Below are positions 20,151 through 38,181 of a DNA stretch of 64,000 nt, in pieces. Below the pieces are notes generated by a model. That model saw only the letters and a program-made list of their open reading frames with translations. It was not told where the DNA came from and did not search any database. Within the stretch, counting starts at the first letter, position 1; each line of letters opens with the position of its first letter. The position numbers were made by a program, and so were the translations under genes. The DNA comes from Actinernus sp. WN-2022 (taxonomy: Eukaryota > Cnidaria > Anthozoa > Actiniaria > Actinernidae), in the NCBI GenBank assembly GCA_030867875.1, contig JAOWCC010001589.1, positions 87,071,537-87,135,536 of the forward strand, given 5' to 3'.

Positions 20151-22300
20151 GTTTGTTGTTGGGTACAGACCAGATGCTAATAATCAGTAGCTGAGGTGAT
20201 GGCTGTATTTCAGGCTAAATAATCAGTTCTGTATAAGAAATTCCTTACCTGATTTTTATTTCTCAGGTCTGATACAGACACGTTTTATTCATCAGTTCTA
20301 GTCTGTCGAAGTATGAACTTACATTGTAATATCTAATGACTTCTCTACTGGGGTATACAGAGGCCCATGGTATCATTTGGTGCACAAGATTGGCTAGCAC
20401 CCTTATGATTTATTATAAATAGTTTAGAATATAATTATTATACAGAAGCAATGATTGTTACAAATAGGTCCTTTTCAGGATAGGTCAAGCACACTGGATC
20501 AGTTACCTAAATATTAAGCTATGCTACTTGTTCTTACCTCGAGCAGTTGCAATCCGCTTTTTGATGATTTCATGGCAATTACACACTTGGGAGAAAAACC
20601 TCAGCTTAGGTGACCAAACCAATCAACAGCAAAAATTAATACTAGATTACAGTAGTAAGAACTGGCTTTATATTTAGCTAATGCACTAGTCAATTGAAAC
20701 TCGCCCCCCCCCCCCCCCCCCCCCCCCCCCGACATAGCGGGGAATGTAACATTTATACAGTTACATTTTGACCTTTTCAGGACAGTTGGCTGTTACAATA
20801 CCTGCCCCTATGGCCCCGGCATGTGCTTCAGAATTTTCAATTGGGAGGTGGCATTGATAAATTGAATATACATAAGCTTAAATCTGTTGTTCCATTATTT
20901 GAAAAATATACATTTTCTGTAGCACATCACTAGCGGGATCCAGGAGAGGGGTTTCGGGGGTTGCAACACCCACTTGATTCCTGTAAATTCATTTTTAAAA
21001 TCTCTAGATTTAAAAAAATCCTTTTGCAAACCCCCCTTTCACAAAATCCTGGATCCGCCCCTGTATATTTTCTATTACTATACATGCTTTCCGTACTTTT
21101 ACAGTCTCCATTGTCTTGTTTATCAGAAACCGTTGTCTGTCAACAAAACTGAAACAACAAGGCGACAAAGGAATATAAAGTAAATGTAATGCAGCTGCGT
21201 TTAAATATATTTAAGTAATGATCCGTGTAAAAAGTACGACAAAACCCATTATGTGGCATCGAGCCTCCCTCACGTGGGATTTGTCTGTCATTTTAGACTA
21301 CGAAAACACCGGGTGATAATTATGATTATTCTGAAATAAAAGTAGTATGATGTCGTAGTTTCATTCCATTTTTATGAACAAATTATCTTCCAACCAATAG
21401 GAACAGCCAAAAACAATCTGCTACGAAACAGGCACGATTGATAAGGTTCCGAACATACGATTTGCTTTACAAACGACATTTGGAACCGCAGTGCAAATCG
21501 TAGTTTTAATAGTTTGAAAAATTGGAGGAAATTAAACGTCTTCCTAACCCTTAATGCGATTTTCATGTTTCAACCAATCAGATCAAGAATTTCCACAATA
21601 CAAAATTAACACCTTGCCCATCTGAATGCCGTTCGGTGTCGTACTGGTTACACGAATCATTGCTTAATCTGATATTGCCGTGACGCGCAAATACGTGTAA
21701 CAAAGAGTATGTAATAATAAACACTTCCTGATCTACTATTCGTGCCTTAACTCAGTATAAACACTGCCTCCGATGGAAACACCCAGGACTTTTTAAATTA
21801 ACTACGATTTTTGCGTGTCCCTAGCTTCCGCCATGTTTGATACACGTTGATGCTCGGGCCCAGTCTCGCTCTGTCGTGGCTGGTCCGCTAAAATCCCCGC
21901 AAATTTTGCAAATCGTTACTTTCCCCGTTCTACCGGAAAAATGCAGCGTTAAATGTGCGTTATTCCACGGTCATGTCCCCGTTAATGTCCCGGGGGTCGG
22001 GGGGGGGGGGGGTTTCAATTGACTAGTGCATAAAGGATCAAAATGGCAGATACATACAAATTAGAGATCAGGAGTGTGAAGCTAGTTAGCTTGCTATCCG
22101 AAAAAAAAAAACTTATGGTATCCAAACATGTGACCCAATCCTACAAAGGGCCAAGAATGAAATCAAAGTTTATCAGAATTTTAATAATCCAGTTTCATAT
22201 ACCATTGAATGCAATGACAACAGACGCATGTTAGCCTCATTCTGAAGTTAAACATTAATAAATACCAGCAAGAAAGTGGGCTATTCACAAAACTGTACAT
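20151..22300. other. Intergenic, no gene seen
   Basis: Only short unsupported frames occur. The stretch holds a 27-base poly-C run (20704-20730), a MITE at 20933-21063 and a poly-G run near 22000. Confidence 0.6.
20933..21063. mobile_element. Short MITE with GGATCCAGG ends
   Basis: The left end CTAGCGGGATCCAGGAG and the right end CCTGGATCCGCCCCTG are imperfect reverse complements about 130 bp apart. A related-looking pair of ends (CAGATCCACG ... CTGGCTCTGCCCC) occurs at 33785-33960. The ends resemble common hAT-type termini, but no clear 8-bp duplication is visible. Confidence 0.5.
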
Positions 22301-25300
22301 GCATCTGTAGTCGTTGCATTCAGCAGAAATTTTCGAATACGAATCTGGACTATTTGGCAGTTATTCAACCGCTTTGCAATCTACATGTATGATCTTCATA
22401 CATGTACATTTTTTTCCCTGGTAGATACAGAAATTTCTTGAAATTTTAATGGATATTTTGCAACATTAAATTGGGCAGTTTATTTTTCCTGGAAGCAGAT
22501 AGTTGTTCAAAAGTGATTCTGGGTGATATTGGTGAGTTAGCAAGACAGTACTAATTGTGCCTTTTTGGCACAAGTTCTGTAACAGTTGTAATTATTGCAG
22601 TGATTTTGTTAAGCATAAAAATGAGACTTCTTTTATGTGCATCCCCCAAGAATGCAAAACTGTCCAATTTAATGTTGCAAGATCAATTAAAATTTCAAGA
22701 AATTTATGTACAAAAGTATCTACCAAGAATGCAATAACTAATATTGTAATCCCATGTGAAATATATATTATACGACAATCTTTATTAATGAGTTGACAAG
22801 AATCACCAACATTTCATACTGGTGAGAAGAAATACACAGAAACTTACAGTTAATTACAATGACACTATTAACACTGGAGACAAAACTATAATACATGCAT
22901 TAAGTTATACTAATGGCCCTTTCTAAATATTTCCTCCACACTACAACACAGAAATGAAGCGACTGGGTAAAATGAACTATACAATTGCACTACCGTACTA
23001 TAGTCTGTAGTTTAATGCACATAAAATGCTAATCTGCTATTTCAAAGTTTATTTTACTTGCATAGCAAATATTTTCATAGCTCACTTCACTAAATTGCCT
23101 TGTTTCTGTTAACACAGGAAGAATATTTGATAAGGCTGATTACACTGTCAGCCATGTCTTTAGTCAATGTATTTTGTGCATCAATTCAATTTCGTTTCTT
23201 GCAATGCTATTAATCTTGTGCACTGAACTTGCACTTTACCGACAAGCCACCAAAAACTTAAGAGAAATTAGTGTCAAACTGGCAAAAGAAAGATTAATAA
23301 CCCCCCAAACATTAATTTCTGGCAAAATACAATTAATATTATTACTGTAAGAACTAATGAAGTTCCTAGAAAAGTGACAGTTTTGTCACAAATTGGACAT
23401 ACAAAATAAAACAACCACAGGCTTGGGAATACTGTTTGTAAAGCTAGTGTCTGTTAAAAATAATTTCCCCCTCGATAACTGGGATTGTATTTTATAAGGA
23501 TCAAAGTGAAAAAAGATCCCAGACCATTATCTTGTACATAATGAAACTATTGCTGGATAATTTTTACTCATTAATTTTGGTGCATTGCAGTCAGAAATAC
23601 AGTGATTTTTGCCAGCTTGTTAGTTTGACAGGTCAAAACAATAGGAATAGTGGTACATACATGTACATTTGTGTAGGAGCTTATTTTAATCTACAGCATT
23701 GGTGATATCATTTACTCAACACAGGCTGGGCTACTTTTCACACAAACATTCAAACTTATAGTTTGCAAGATATTTTACTTATTTTTCAACAAAGAAAATC
23801 AAGTTTTGAATAGAAATATAATTATGCCTTCAAAGAGTGACATGCTGACACAGTAAGCCCATGGTTCATACAAAATTCAGACTTCAAGGACAATTCACAC
23901 TTTAAGGGTTTGTTTTCTACAGGTTCACGCATTAATGACCTCAAAATTCTACGCAATTTTATAGACCCAATGTAAGATCCTTTCCTTGACTTGTTTGCAC
24001 TGGCTGTTTTACTGTCTTCTCAAATATTCAAAGAGGTTTCAACAAAACGGAAGGAGATATGTTAAAAAATAAAGGACTTCAAGAATAAAACCTAATCTGC
24101 CAAAATGCAAGGACTTTTCAAGGTGAACCATGAAACCGTTGGTTGGACACCACAGGCTTGTGGCAACACATGGCAGTCATGGCACATGTAATTTTGATGG
24201 TAATCTGATTTGGTCCTAAAATGGCAACCTATTTCACTAATTTGGATATTTCTGACACCGCTTGCCCATTTGGAAGTCGAAAAGTGCCAAAAGAAAATGA
24301 TTAAATATCAGTACTAACAAAAACAGGCCATAGTAGAGTATAAAATGCCCAGTAGCATTTTAACAACAAAAATACTAAAATGACAATACTTTCCTACTCT
24401 AAACCAAATTGCTGTCTTTCACAATTAAAAATTAAATTAAAAACTACTTTGAAACCTTGCCTTCTTGTTGGAACGGTCTAATTTGTATTGATTTTGCTCC
24501 TAATTATATATTGACATGCAAATGAATGCACATAGATGGCTATGTACATGTAAATACTGACATTTGACATAATTGTGAAGACTTATTTGTAGCTTTGTAC
24601 TTGCAATGTGTCCCAGATGTTCCAAACTTATGGAAACACAATGCGGTGACGGTCCCCAATTGACTGGGATGATCATAAAAAAAATAAGTAATTATTCTAT
24701 TTTGCCGATGTGTCCCAGATTTCTGGGATGTTCTGTGATCATTCCAGATTAAATTTATGAGAACAAACTCTTAATGGTCTGGGACAGTCTGCAACATGTT
24801 TTGCTTGGTCCAAACTCTGAAGGGCCACACAAAATCAATTTGGCACACATATTTCCTGCATCTTATTTATTGTCTCAGATGGTTACCAACGGTTCTACCA
24901 AGAATCGGTCTGGTAACATCGAAATCTGATCGTCTGGGATTTTCCCATCATCAAAACCAGGCTTAGGGGGGTAGCCCCTCCGGTCATTAGCTAACTGATT
25001 ATGTAGGATTTGGTTCAATGCGAGAATTGTGTACTTGTCCAGAATTCAAGCCACAAGCCTGTAATAATAATTATTGTTTATTTTTGGGAGAAAAGGCTTT
25101 TGTGTACACTTTGGGTGACTGTATGTTGGAATGTTTCAAACTTGCAAAAGAAAAAGGTATTAAAATGAAAATCTGATCTAGAAAAATAAATATTGAAGGT
25201 ACTGGTAACAGTGATTTATAAAATCTCTAGTGCAGTAAGAATTTTTCCCCTTCTCATTTCCCAATAAAGTAAGCTGTGGAATTGCATTAGTATACATGGC

Positions 25301-25896
25301 CTTTCAGTACAGAATACACAACATGTGGTAAATGTTGCCCTTGAATCCCTTTACACACCATTACAGAGGTACATGTATCACTATTGACTAGTCAAACTAC
25401 AATATGTCCTGTGAGAAACTGGATTAGTTGTTGTGGTATCACCTGACCACAGAGAGATATACATTGTACTAGACAAAGGCATGGACACTTAAAATATCTA
25501 AATTTGATTCAGAGGCTAAGGCAAAAATATTAATCTGTTAGGGATAACTTGCGAGGTACAATATACATTGTAACTACATGTACTAGCAGTTAGCCTGAGA
25601 ATCAAGTTATATCCAGCATTGACTATTACATTGTATACATTATTTTGTAAGTATAGGAAGATGAAACTGCCCCTGATTTACGGTTTCTTGCACTGCTCTC
25701 AGAAATTAAAGCTACTTTGTGTATTATTTACTAAAGCAGTATTAGACTAATACATCCTTGGTTACTTTAGGATTAACAGTCTAATACATTACAGACCTCA
25801 AGTATGTTGTCTTACTGTTCAATATGACCTAATGCACAAGGAGAATCAACAAAAGACTGCTCCCTTGTTTTACAGGGATGAATGCTGGGGAGTGCA
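22301..25896 (-). other. Downstream region of PPP1CB, probably including its 3'UTR
   Basis: AT-rich sequence with no coding support. On the minus strand the first AATAAA I noted after the PPP1CB stop is at about 25082-25077, some 800 nt downstream; others lie further on. The true 3' end cannot be fixed without transcript data. Confidence 0.4.
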
Positions 25897-31112
<5,216 letters not shown>

Positions 31113-31245
31113 TATCTCGCTGCTCCCAAAGTCCTTCATGTAATGTTTAACGACACATTGCACTCGAGGCCAACGCGCCTTATTTGGCAACTATTACCTT
31201 ATATGCTTTGACGCACATGCGCAATTCATCATTCAAGAATTCAAG
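31113..31245. promoter_or_regulatory. Putative bidirectional promoter between PPP1CB and GADD45GIP1
   Basis: Only 133 bp separate the two start codons, which face away from each other. No TATA box is evident. GCACATGCGCA near 31214-31224 resembles an NRF-1 half site. AAGATGGCGGTC at 31244-31255 matches the YY1 core and overlaps the GADD45GIP1 start codon, a layout common in mitochondrial and ribosomal protein genes. Transcription starts cannot be placed from sequence alone. Confidence 0.7.
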
Positions 31246-34200
31246 ATGGCGGTCGAAGCGTGCTGGAATTGTGCGAGAAAGAACCTTTTCATTGCAAATT
31301 CTTTAAGAATTTTCACAACTAAAACTTTATCACCAAGGAAAAATACGTATAGGTGAGTCTTACTTGTAACTGTGTTTTATTAATGTCAGTTTTCCTTCTC
31401 ATATCGCAAGTCAATTGCTTTTCTGAGATCTCATCTGACAGTGACACTGACAGTGCTAGTGACAGACTTGACATGAGATTATTGCACTCGCACGCTGTGC
31501 TGTCTTCCTATCTTTATGCACACGTCCAGTTTTGTTGTTATTCACTATTTAATGACGTAACCCTTTCGTTGGTTGAGTTGGGTTTTCACACCGTATACAA
31601 AGTTGTCACTAGCTGAGAGAAAAACGTTTTTTTGTTTTTGCCTTTTGGGTTCCCTGTGTTTACGATTTTCTAAATTAAACTATCTACATTATTGGCAAGA
31701 ATGGGGTCTCACTATAGGGGCCTGGGATCAATAATATCGATTCTACATCAAGTGAAAGTAGAATATTTCTTGATTTGAGCATTCCATCCATGAGTTATAG
31801 AGGTTTATATTTATAATATTTTCAAGCCAATGACGTAAAATCGGTCTTCGTTTATTATGCAAAAACATATTGGGAGAGATAAACATATGTTATATTTGAA
31901 GGTTACCGTATATCAGTGATTTTACTAAATCAGAAAAAGGGTTCATTCACAAGGAATAAGAAATGAAAGACAATTCCCGAATTTACGTCAAATTTATGTC
32001 ACATCGTTAGCATATTGGAAATAGAAACCTCTAACTTCTGTATGCAACACGCAAATCAAGAAATTTTCCACTATTCGTTTGATGCAGAATCAATATTAAT
32101 GATAAAAAGTTTTGACCTTACATGCATATACACTTTAGGGACCGTTCATTATTAACTTTTAGGGGGGGGGGGGGGGGGGGGGGCTGGTATGCTGTAGGGA
32201 AGCCAAATTAAAATTATGCCATCCCCCTCCCAGACAAAGAAAAAAAACATACATCCCCCCTCTTGTCTGTCATAAAAAAACAATGACCCCCCCTTTTCAG
32301 TTATGCTTTCTTCAAGAGCAATGAGCCATCTTACTAATACACTGTAGTAGCAGCGTTGCCTCTTCAACTCAATTTCTAGTGGAGTTCAACAGTAATGGTG
32401 CTTTGATAGCTACATGTAGTTAGCGTATTGAGCCAAGAAGTGGCTGCATCAAAGCAGAATAATCATCATCATTGATTTCATCTGGGCAATCCGACTTGCA
32501 TGCCAGCTGTCTTCTTTATAATCTTGTAGACAGCTGCAGAGGCCAGTCTGCATGTCTCTAAGTTCCTCTATTGGATGCAATTAGCTTTGGCTTGATTGAC
32601 TATGATCTACAAGTACAGTTCTTACTGATAATAATATTGTATGTACATGTACATGTAAACTTCTGTTCTGCACAATTGATGCCAGAACTATCACAGCCCT
32701 GGGCTAACTTGTGTCCTTTCCACTATACCTTAACCAATTACTCTGTTTTACTGACTATTAACTATTACTGGTGAATAAAAGGCAGTCCAGCAAGTGTGAA
32801 TTTTATTTCTATGAGATATATTGGGAATTAAGTCCTTTTCATGTACCTAGATTTTTTAATCCAAAGTAATGTAAGTCATAAGAGAGGAATGCTGCAGCAC
32901 AAGGTTAGGGCCATGATAGTGTTACTTGAAAGATGAAAATAATATTTTGCAATGAAGGGAAACAATTACAACCCCCCCATACATTTAAAAACTTTACGTC
33001 CCCCCTATTTCCTGGGGGAAAAACATTACGTCCACTTCCCATTTCCTACAAGCACCCCTAAAAGTTAATAATGAACGGTCCCTTAAACCAATGATCAAGA
33101 GCAATGAGTAATTTAAAAACAATGCATGTTTATTAGGTATTTTCATGTAAACTAAAGCAAAAAGAAAGTAATATTAAATAGGAAGCTAAATTTCATAGAA
33201 TATCTACTCTAATATGGAGATTGGGCTGCCTGTTGTTAAACTAGAATACCTGAACAGAATCCTATCACTTCAAAAGTATGCTAAATTCTCCATTCTATTA
33301 TAATATTGTGCCACTACCTCCTCCCTCTCCCCTTAATTCATCACTTCTTTGAATTGAATTTAAGAACACTTCATTATTGTGTTTACTGTGTGAATATCAG
33401 TTACAAAATCATTTTGAACACCAAAATATAATATTACCATAGTTTTAACATATTTTTCAACAGATTTTTCAGCTGTCGTGTTGGAGAAAGGCAAATCACC
33501 ACTGTACCAGAGAATGCAATTACATCACCAACCCCAACTGATGAACCACCTATGTCAAAAGTATCCACAGACAAGACTTGTACAGGTCAAACAAAAATCA
33601 GTGACTGAATTATATTACTTGTCAAGTTATGTCCACATTTCCAAGAACAACTTTGCTTTGCAATTATGAAATCCTCAAAATACCTGCATAATATTGATTT
33701 CAATAATTATAATTTATTTTTGTTAACTTTGTATTTCCCACTAAAATCTCGGAGCAAATTCATGCATTAATATGGAAAATGGTATCCTGGCTGTGGCAGA
33801 TCCACGATTCTCTGAGGGAGATTCGATCATGACAACTTCTTGGTTTTCTTTATAAAAGCGAGGGAGATGAAGGGGTTTCAACAGAGAAATGGACATTCCA
33901 TTTAGAAAAAGGGGGTTCAGTCGAACCTCCCTTTTACCCCCTGGCTCTGCCCCAGTCTGGTCCTAGAGGTTTCATCTGTTGCTCAGAGAAAGGCTAGAAA
34001 TGAAGAGAGAGAAAACCACTGATCGCTCACTGGGACCAGGTTGTGGTACCTTCTGTCATGACATTTGTTGCCTACTCATTGTTTGTGCACTTCTGGTCCA
34101 ATCAGAATGGTATGATTAGATACCACTTATTCAATGTTTTTCCAGGTATTACATGCTGATATTTTACGAGTTATGAATCTATTTTTCCGAGCCCCACAGA

Positions 34201-36275
34201 AAAAAAAAAAATTTTTTATACAACAGCTTTCTTAATTCATAGGTTTCTGTTCCATTTAAAGTGTATTCTACAGGGCAATATGGAAAGTCTAGTGGGTATT
34301 ACAGCTCCAAATTTGCCCTCAAGTTTGACCTTATATGGTAAATTTACGTCAGTCGTATAATAAGTACCGTAAGAGTTAAATACCGAGGCATTCAGCCAAA
34401 TACATCCCAAGGACAGTAGGCCTGAGGGATGTATATGGCTGAATGCTGATGTTCAAGGTATTTAACTGACTTATTTCATTGTTATTTGATAACTGTTATT
34501 TCACTAACATTCCAGTGAATTTCAATTTAAAGACCTGATTACTGTAGGTTACTATTCAAGAGCCTTTATATAGCTCATTCTAGATATTCAAGGTCTTTAT
34601 ATCATGTACATGTAAAGACCTCCATTTTAAAGTCCTTGAATATCTAATGAGCAATATTTTGAAATTCACTGAGATCTTAGTGAAATAAAGGTTATTGAAT
34701 AACAATAGAAAATTGTCAAAAATGAAATACAGGTACTTATTGACTGAGTGGGCCAGACAGGGAAATATTTGGCTCAAGGTCATGATGTATGGACCGAGCA
34801 CAGCGAAGACCTTTACAAATTGACCAAGAGCCAAATATTAACCATCTGGCCTCAATCTTACTCAGTCAATAATCGTTTTATCATATAGCCACTTTCAAAT
34901 GTCAAAACAATATTAAAGCAGGGGGGAGGCTGTATGGGTCATAATTATGATAACATGCTGTATTTCCTTTATATCATTCAAAATACCCTCAGCTGCAAAC
35001 ATAAAAAAATCCTTATGTATTTTTCTTTTTCGATGAATCAGTTGATCCAGAAGTGGCACAGATACTAGAAAGTTCAAGGCCCAAGTTTGTCAATAACAAC
35101 TGGCACAAACCTAAAATCAGTGCAAGACGTCTAGCCGAACTTAGGAAAAAGTACATATCCAAGGGATACTACTGGCCAGAAAAACCAATGATTGACAGGG
35201 GGCTGGACAGGACACCCAGGGGACACAAATATGAAAGGGAAAAGGAAGAAAGGTGCCTTGTTTTTTATGTAAATAAATAAATAAATAACTTTAGCCTGTG
35301 AACAGACTCGTGAGAGGGAGAGAAGGGGGTAGGATATCCTTCATGGATGCAATTATACAGATTTCTGCGTCTAAATGTTTGCCGCTAACTCCTATTGGTC
35401 AATTTTACAATGAAATCTATCCACATGTCAATGAGATTTGATATCTCAAGCCTGTTGCAGATGCTGCTGCACTTGTGCTGAACCTAATTAGATAAACAAA
35501 GCCACCCAGTTATTCTTTGTTTCAATTGCGTTTGGCACACGTGAACATGTAGACTTGCCACAAGTGGCCCTTTATGTTTTCTTTTCTTCAGCAAAGCAAG
35601 CATTTTTTTTTATTGGAAAAATTAGAAGGGATTTGATAAAGTCATGGAGCAGCATCTGAACTGGAGTAATACAGTACCGCTCGAAACCTGTATTCTGATT
35701 GCACCATTATACTGTAGCTCTATTGTTTTTGTACTGCACGTTCTAAAGGTTAGGGTATTTTGTATTGTTGGGTAAGCCAATGCTGTGGCTGGTTTCGAGC
35801 AGTACAAGCCGGCTCCTGAACTGAGCCTAATTGCATAATGATGGTTCAATGTAGGGGTGTACATGTGTAATTCACATTTGTATAGCATCTGTGTAGGCTC
35901 CTCCTTTTCACACGAGCCTGTTTGCAGGGTAACTTCACCCCAAAAAATTCAGTTTTGGGTTATCTGGTTACTGTTTAGAAGTCCGAATTATATATATTAC
36001 TTTTCTTAAAAATACCTAATCAGTTCTGTTTTATTTGTAGGCTAGCCAAAATAGAAGAAAATATGAAAAATATGCCAAGGATCATTGAGGAATACAAAAA
36101 GAAGATGAGGGAATTAAGGGCAACGAGGAAAGAGGAGAAAAGAGCTTCTAATGTGAAGGCTGTAGACGCCAAGCGAATGGGGATTCACCCTAAAGACCCC
36201 CGTGGATTAGCAGGATTTGGGAAGGACTCGAAAAACAAAAGTAAACATAAATTTCAAAAGAAGGGCAAAGAGTAA
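31246..36275 (+). CDS. GADD45GIP1: GADD45GIP1 / CRIF1, mitochondrial large ribosomal subunit protein mL64 (complete)
   Basis: In animals this protein sits near the exit tunnel of the mitochondrial large ribosomal subunit and is needed for membrane insertion of mtDNA-encoded proteins. It was also described as a GADD45-interacting nuclear protein. Four exons join in frame: 31246-31352, 33464-33585, 35042-35252 and 36041-36275 (TAA 36273-36275), giving 224 codons, close to the human 222. The first exon encodes a basic, Ser/Thr-rich presequence (NSLRIFTTKTLSPRKN), fitting mitochondrial import. The body has the family-like RPKFVNNNWHKPKISARRL region and a MPRIIEEYKKKMRELRATRK helix. A basic tail with HPKDPRGL and KSKHKFQKKGKE follows, comparable to the long charged coiled-coil of the vertebrate protein. 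Intron 1 holds a 945-bp TTA-flanked transposon. Identity rests on motif and length resemblance; overall conservation is modest. Confidence 0.85.
32138..33082. mobile_element. Non-autonomous element with TTA duplication (PIF/Harbinger-like) in GADD45GIP1 intron 1
   Basis: The termini GGGACCGTTCATTATTAACT and AGTTAATAATGAACGGTCCC are reverse complements, followed inward by poly-G on the left and a C-rich CACCCCTA segment on the right. TTA flanks both sides (32135-32137 and 33083-33085), fitting the TWA target of PIF/Harbinger elements. The total is 945 bp. No transposase frame is present. Confidence 0.8.
33785..33960. mobile_element. Short MITE, possibly hAT-type
   Basis: The segment begins TGGCAGATCCACGA and ends CCTGGCTCTGCCCCAG. 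Ends and internal GGGG/CCCC blocks are imperfect reverse complements, about 175 bp apart. It lies in GADD45GIP1 intron 2. Confidence 0.4.
35674..35805. mobile_element. MITE family R5, copy 1
   Basis: GTACCGCTCGAAACC at the left end matches the reverse complement of GGTTTCGAGCAGTAC at the right end. A second copy lies at 42013-42146 in the opposite orientation, sharing ATTCTGATTGCA..TTATACTGTAG. The element is about 132 bp. It lies in GADD45GIP1 intron 3. Confidence 0.7.
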
Positions 36276-36334
36276 CTTATGAACTGTACTGATACAGGTT
36301 TATTTGTAAATAATGTGCTTGGCATAGAGTTTTC

Positions 36335-36340
36335 AATAAA
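36335..36340 (+). terminator. Polyadenylation signal of GADD45GIP1
   Basis: AATAAA lies 60 nt after the GADD45GIP1 stop codon and is the first such hexamer downstream on this strand. Confidence 0.75.
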
Positions 36341-36779
36341 GTCGGAAAATTGCGTCGAAATGCTGTTTTTTAGACCGTAACTTTGAGATTATCAGGACGT
36401 TTACCAAAACAAACGTAAAGAATACAACTAACGAATTTGAATACAAAACAGTGTCATAGTAATAAACTTTATAAAATTCATTAATAATTCACGATGGTAC
36501 TGAGCAATCTAATCGCAGCATTCACGTCACCTGCCGCGTCACAGCATCAATTCACACAATTCAAGTCCGCATTCAATTTCAGAACATGGTTCAATTTGAT
36601 ATTGCTCATTTCAAGGGAATCGTATGAACTTTACGCTGGCTCTCCTAAAGGTAGCGAAATTGCTCCGTGTGAACATCCCTACAATACTTTTGGCAATGGC
36701 GTGACGCTTTCAGCCAATAAAATGTCACTCTTCTCACCGCTGACAAAAAAAACGGACGTGTGGCCACTCCTAACGTCGC

Positions 36780-37560
36780 ACGCAATGTTACAGCGTGTGC
36801 TAACCCTCAAATCAAGTGTCGGCAATGTTACAGCGTGTGCCAACCCTCAAATCAAGTGTCGGCAATGTTACAGCGTGTGCCAACCCTCAAATCAAGTGTC
36901 GGCAATGTTGCAGCGTGTGCCAACCCTCAAATCAAGTGTCGGCAATGTTGCAGCGTGTGCCAACCCTCAAATCAAGTGTCGGCAATGTTACAGCGTGTGC
37001 CAACCCTCAAATCAAGTGTCGGCAATGTTACAGCGTGTGCCAACCCTCAAATCAAGTGTCGGCAATGTTGCAGCGTGTGCCAACCCTCAAATCAAGTGTC
37101 GGCAATGTTGCAGCGTGTGCCAACCCTCAAATCAAGTGTCGGCAATGTTACAGCGTGTGCCAACCCTCAAATCAAGTGTCGGCAATGTTACAGCGTGTGC
37201 CAACCCTCAATTCAAGTGTCGGCAATGTTACAGCGTGTGCTAACCCTCAAATCAAGTGTCGGCAATGTTACAGCGTGTGCCAACCCTCAAATCAAGTGTC
37301 GGCAATGTTACAGCGTGTGCCAACCCTCAAATCAAGTGTCGGCAATGTTGCAGCGTGTGCCAACCTCAAAACAAGTGTCGGCAATGTTACAGCGTGTGCC
37401 AACCTCAAAACAATTGTCGGCAATGTTACAGCGTGTGCCAACCTCAAAACAATTGTCGGCAATGTTACAGCGTGTGCTAACCCTCAAAACAATTGTCGGC
37501 AATGTTACAGCGTGTGTCAACCTCAAATTAATTGTCGGCAATGTCGCAGCGTGCGTTCAT
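36780..37560. repeat. 40-bp minisatellite, about 19-20 copies
   Basis: The unit contains CAACCCTCAAATCAAGTGTC followed by GGCAATGTTACAGCGTGTGC. Copies are almost identical up to about 37360, differing mainly at one G/A position. They then shift to a 39-bp form with AACAATTGTC. The unit has no stop codon in any forward frame and 40 is not a multiple of three, so all three frames stay open for over 700 bp. I regard these frames as non-coding. Confidence 0.95.
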
Positions 37561-38181
37561 ACCTTAACGGCTTGCCATTGTAAAAGTATATACAATATTT
37601 ACGGTTACTTCATTAGAAAATCGTTTTTTTGTGTTGATGCCTGGCATCGCACCTAATAGGCGTTTTGCAGGAAACAGTCACGTGCTGATATAATACTTCG
37701 CTAACGAATGAATTGAGCTCGTGATTCCCATGAGAAAGGCGTTGCCATGGATGCTGGATGGCAAGCTATCTTTAAAAAACGGTTTTAGAAAGATCGATTG
37801 GAGGTGGAGAAAAGCATTTACAAATAGGTTTTGCTAATAACACTACCGATCTCGTACAAGTGCCTTTAAATATATGAATTAAGATGCCATCCAGTACAAC
37901 CACGTGATTGCATTCCTGCAAAAGGCCTATTGGTTGACGATAGAATAGGCCGCTTCATCAATGGGCTATCATCACAGTTCGGCCATCTTGGATAAATTTG
38001 GCCCCGGTAGCCTCGCACTGGTTGGTTTCAGAACGAGTTTACCGGACAAAAACAAAGGTTTTTATTCTCCTGGGACTCAACATGGCCACCGCGTGATAAG
38101 AGCCCATACTCGGTGACGAAATCCTGACACATTGACAAATTGCACTGAGGGTGTCTAATGGCGCCCTCGAGTTACGTCATC

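Larger units (their letters stand above)
36276..38181. other. Intergenic region between GADD45GIP1 and the K2P channel gene
   Basis: The stretch holds the 40-bp minisatellite and otherwise no supported gene. A minus-strand AATAAA (38066-38061) about 116 nt past the channel stop codon is a candidate poly-A signal for that gene. Confidence 0.6.

Noticed and set aside
31353..31616. 87-codon frame right after GADD45GIP1 exon 1
   Set aside because: It begins in the intron at the donor GT; the exon joins in frame to 33464 instead.
36494..37656. Long Cys-rich open frames that look like a secreted repeat protein
   Set aside because: All three forward frames are open only because the 40-bp minisatellite lacks stops; there is no signal peptide linked to the repeats and no splice support.
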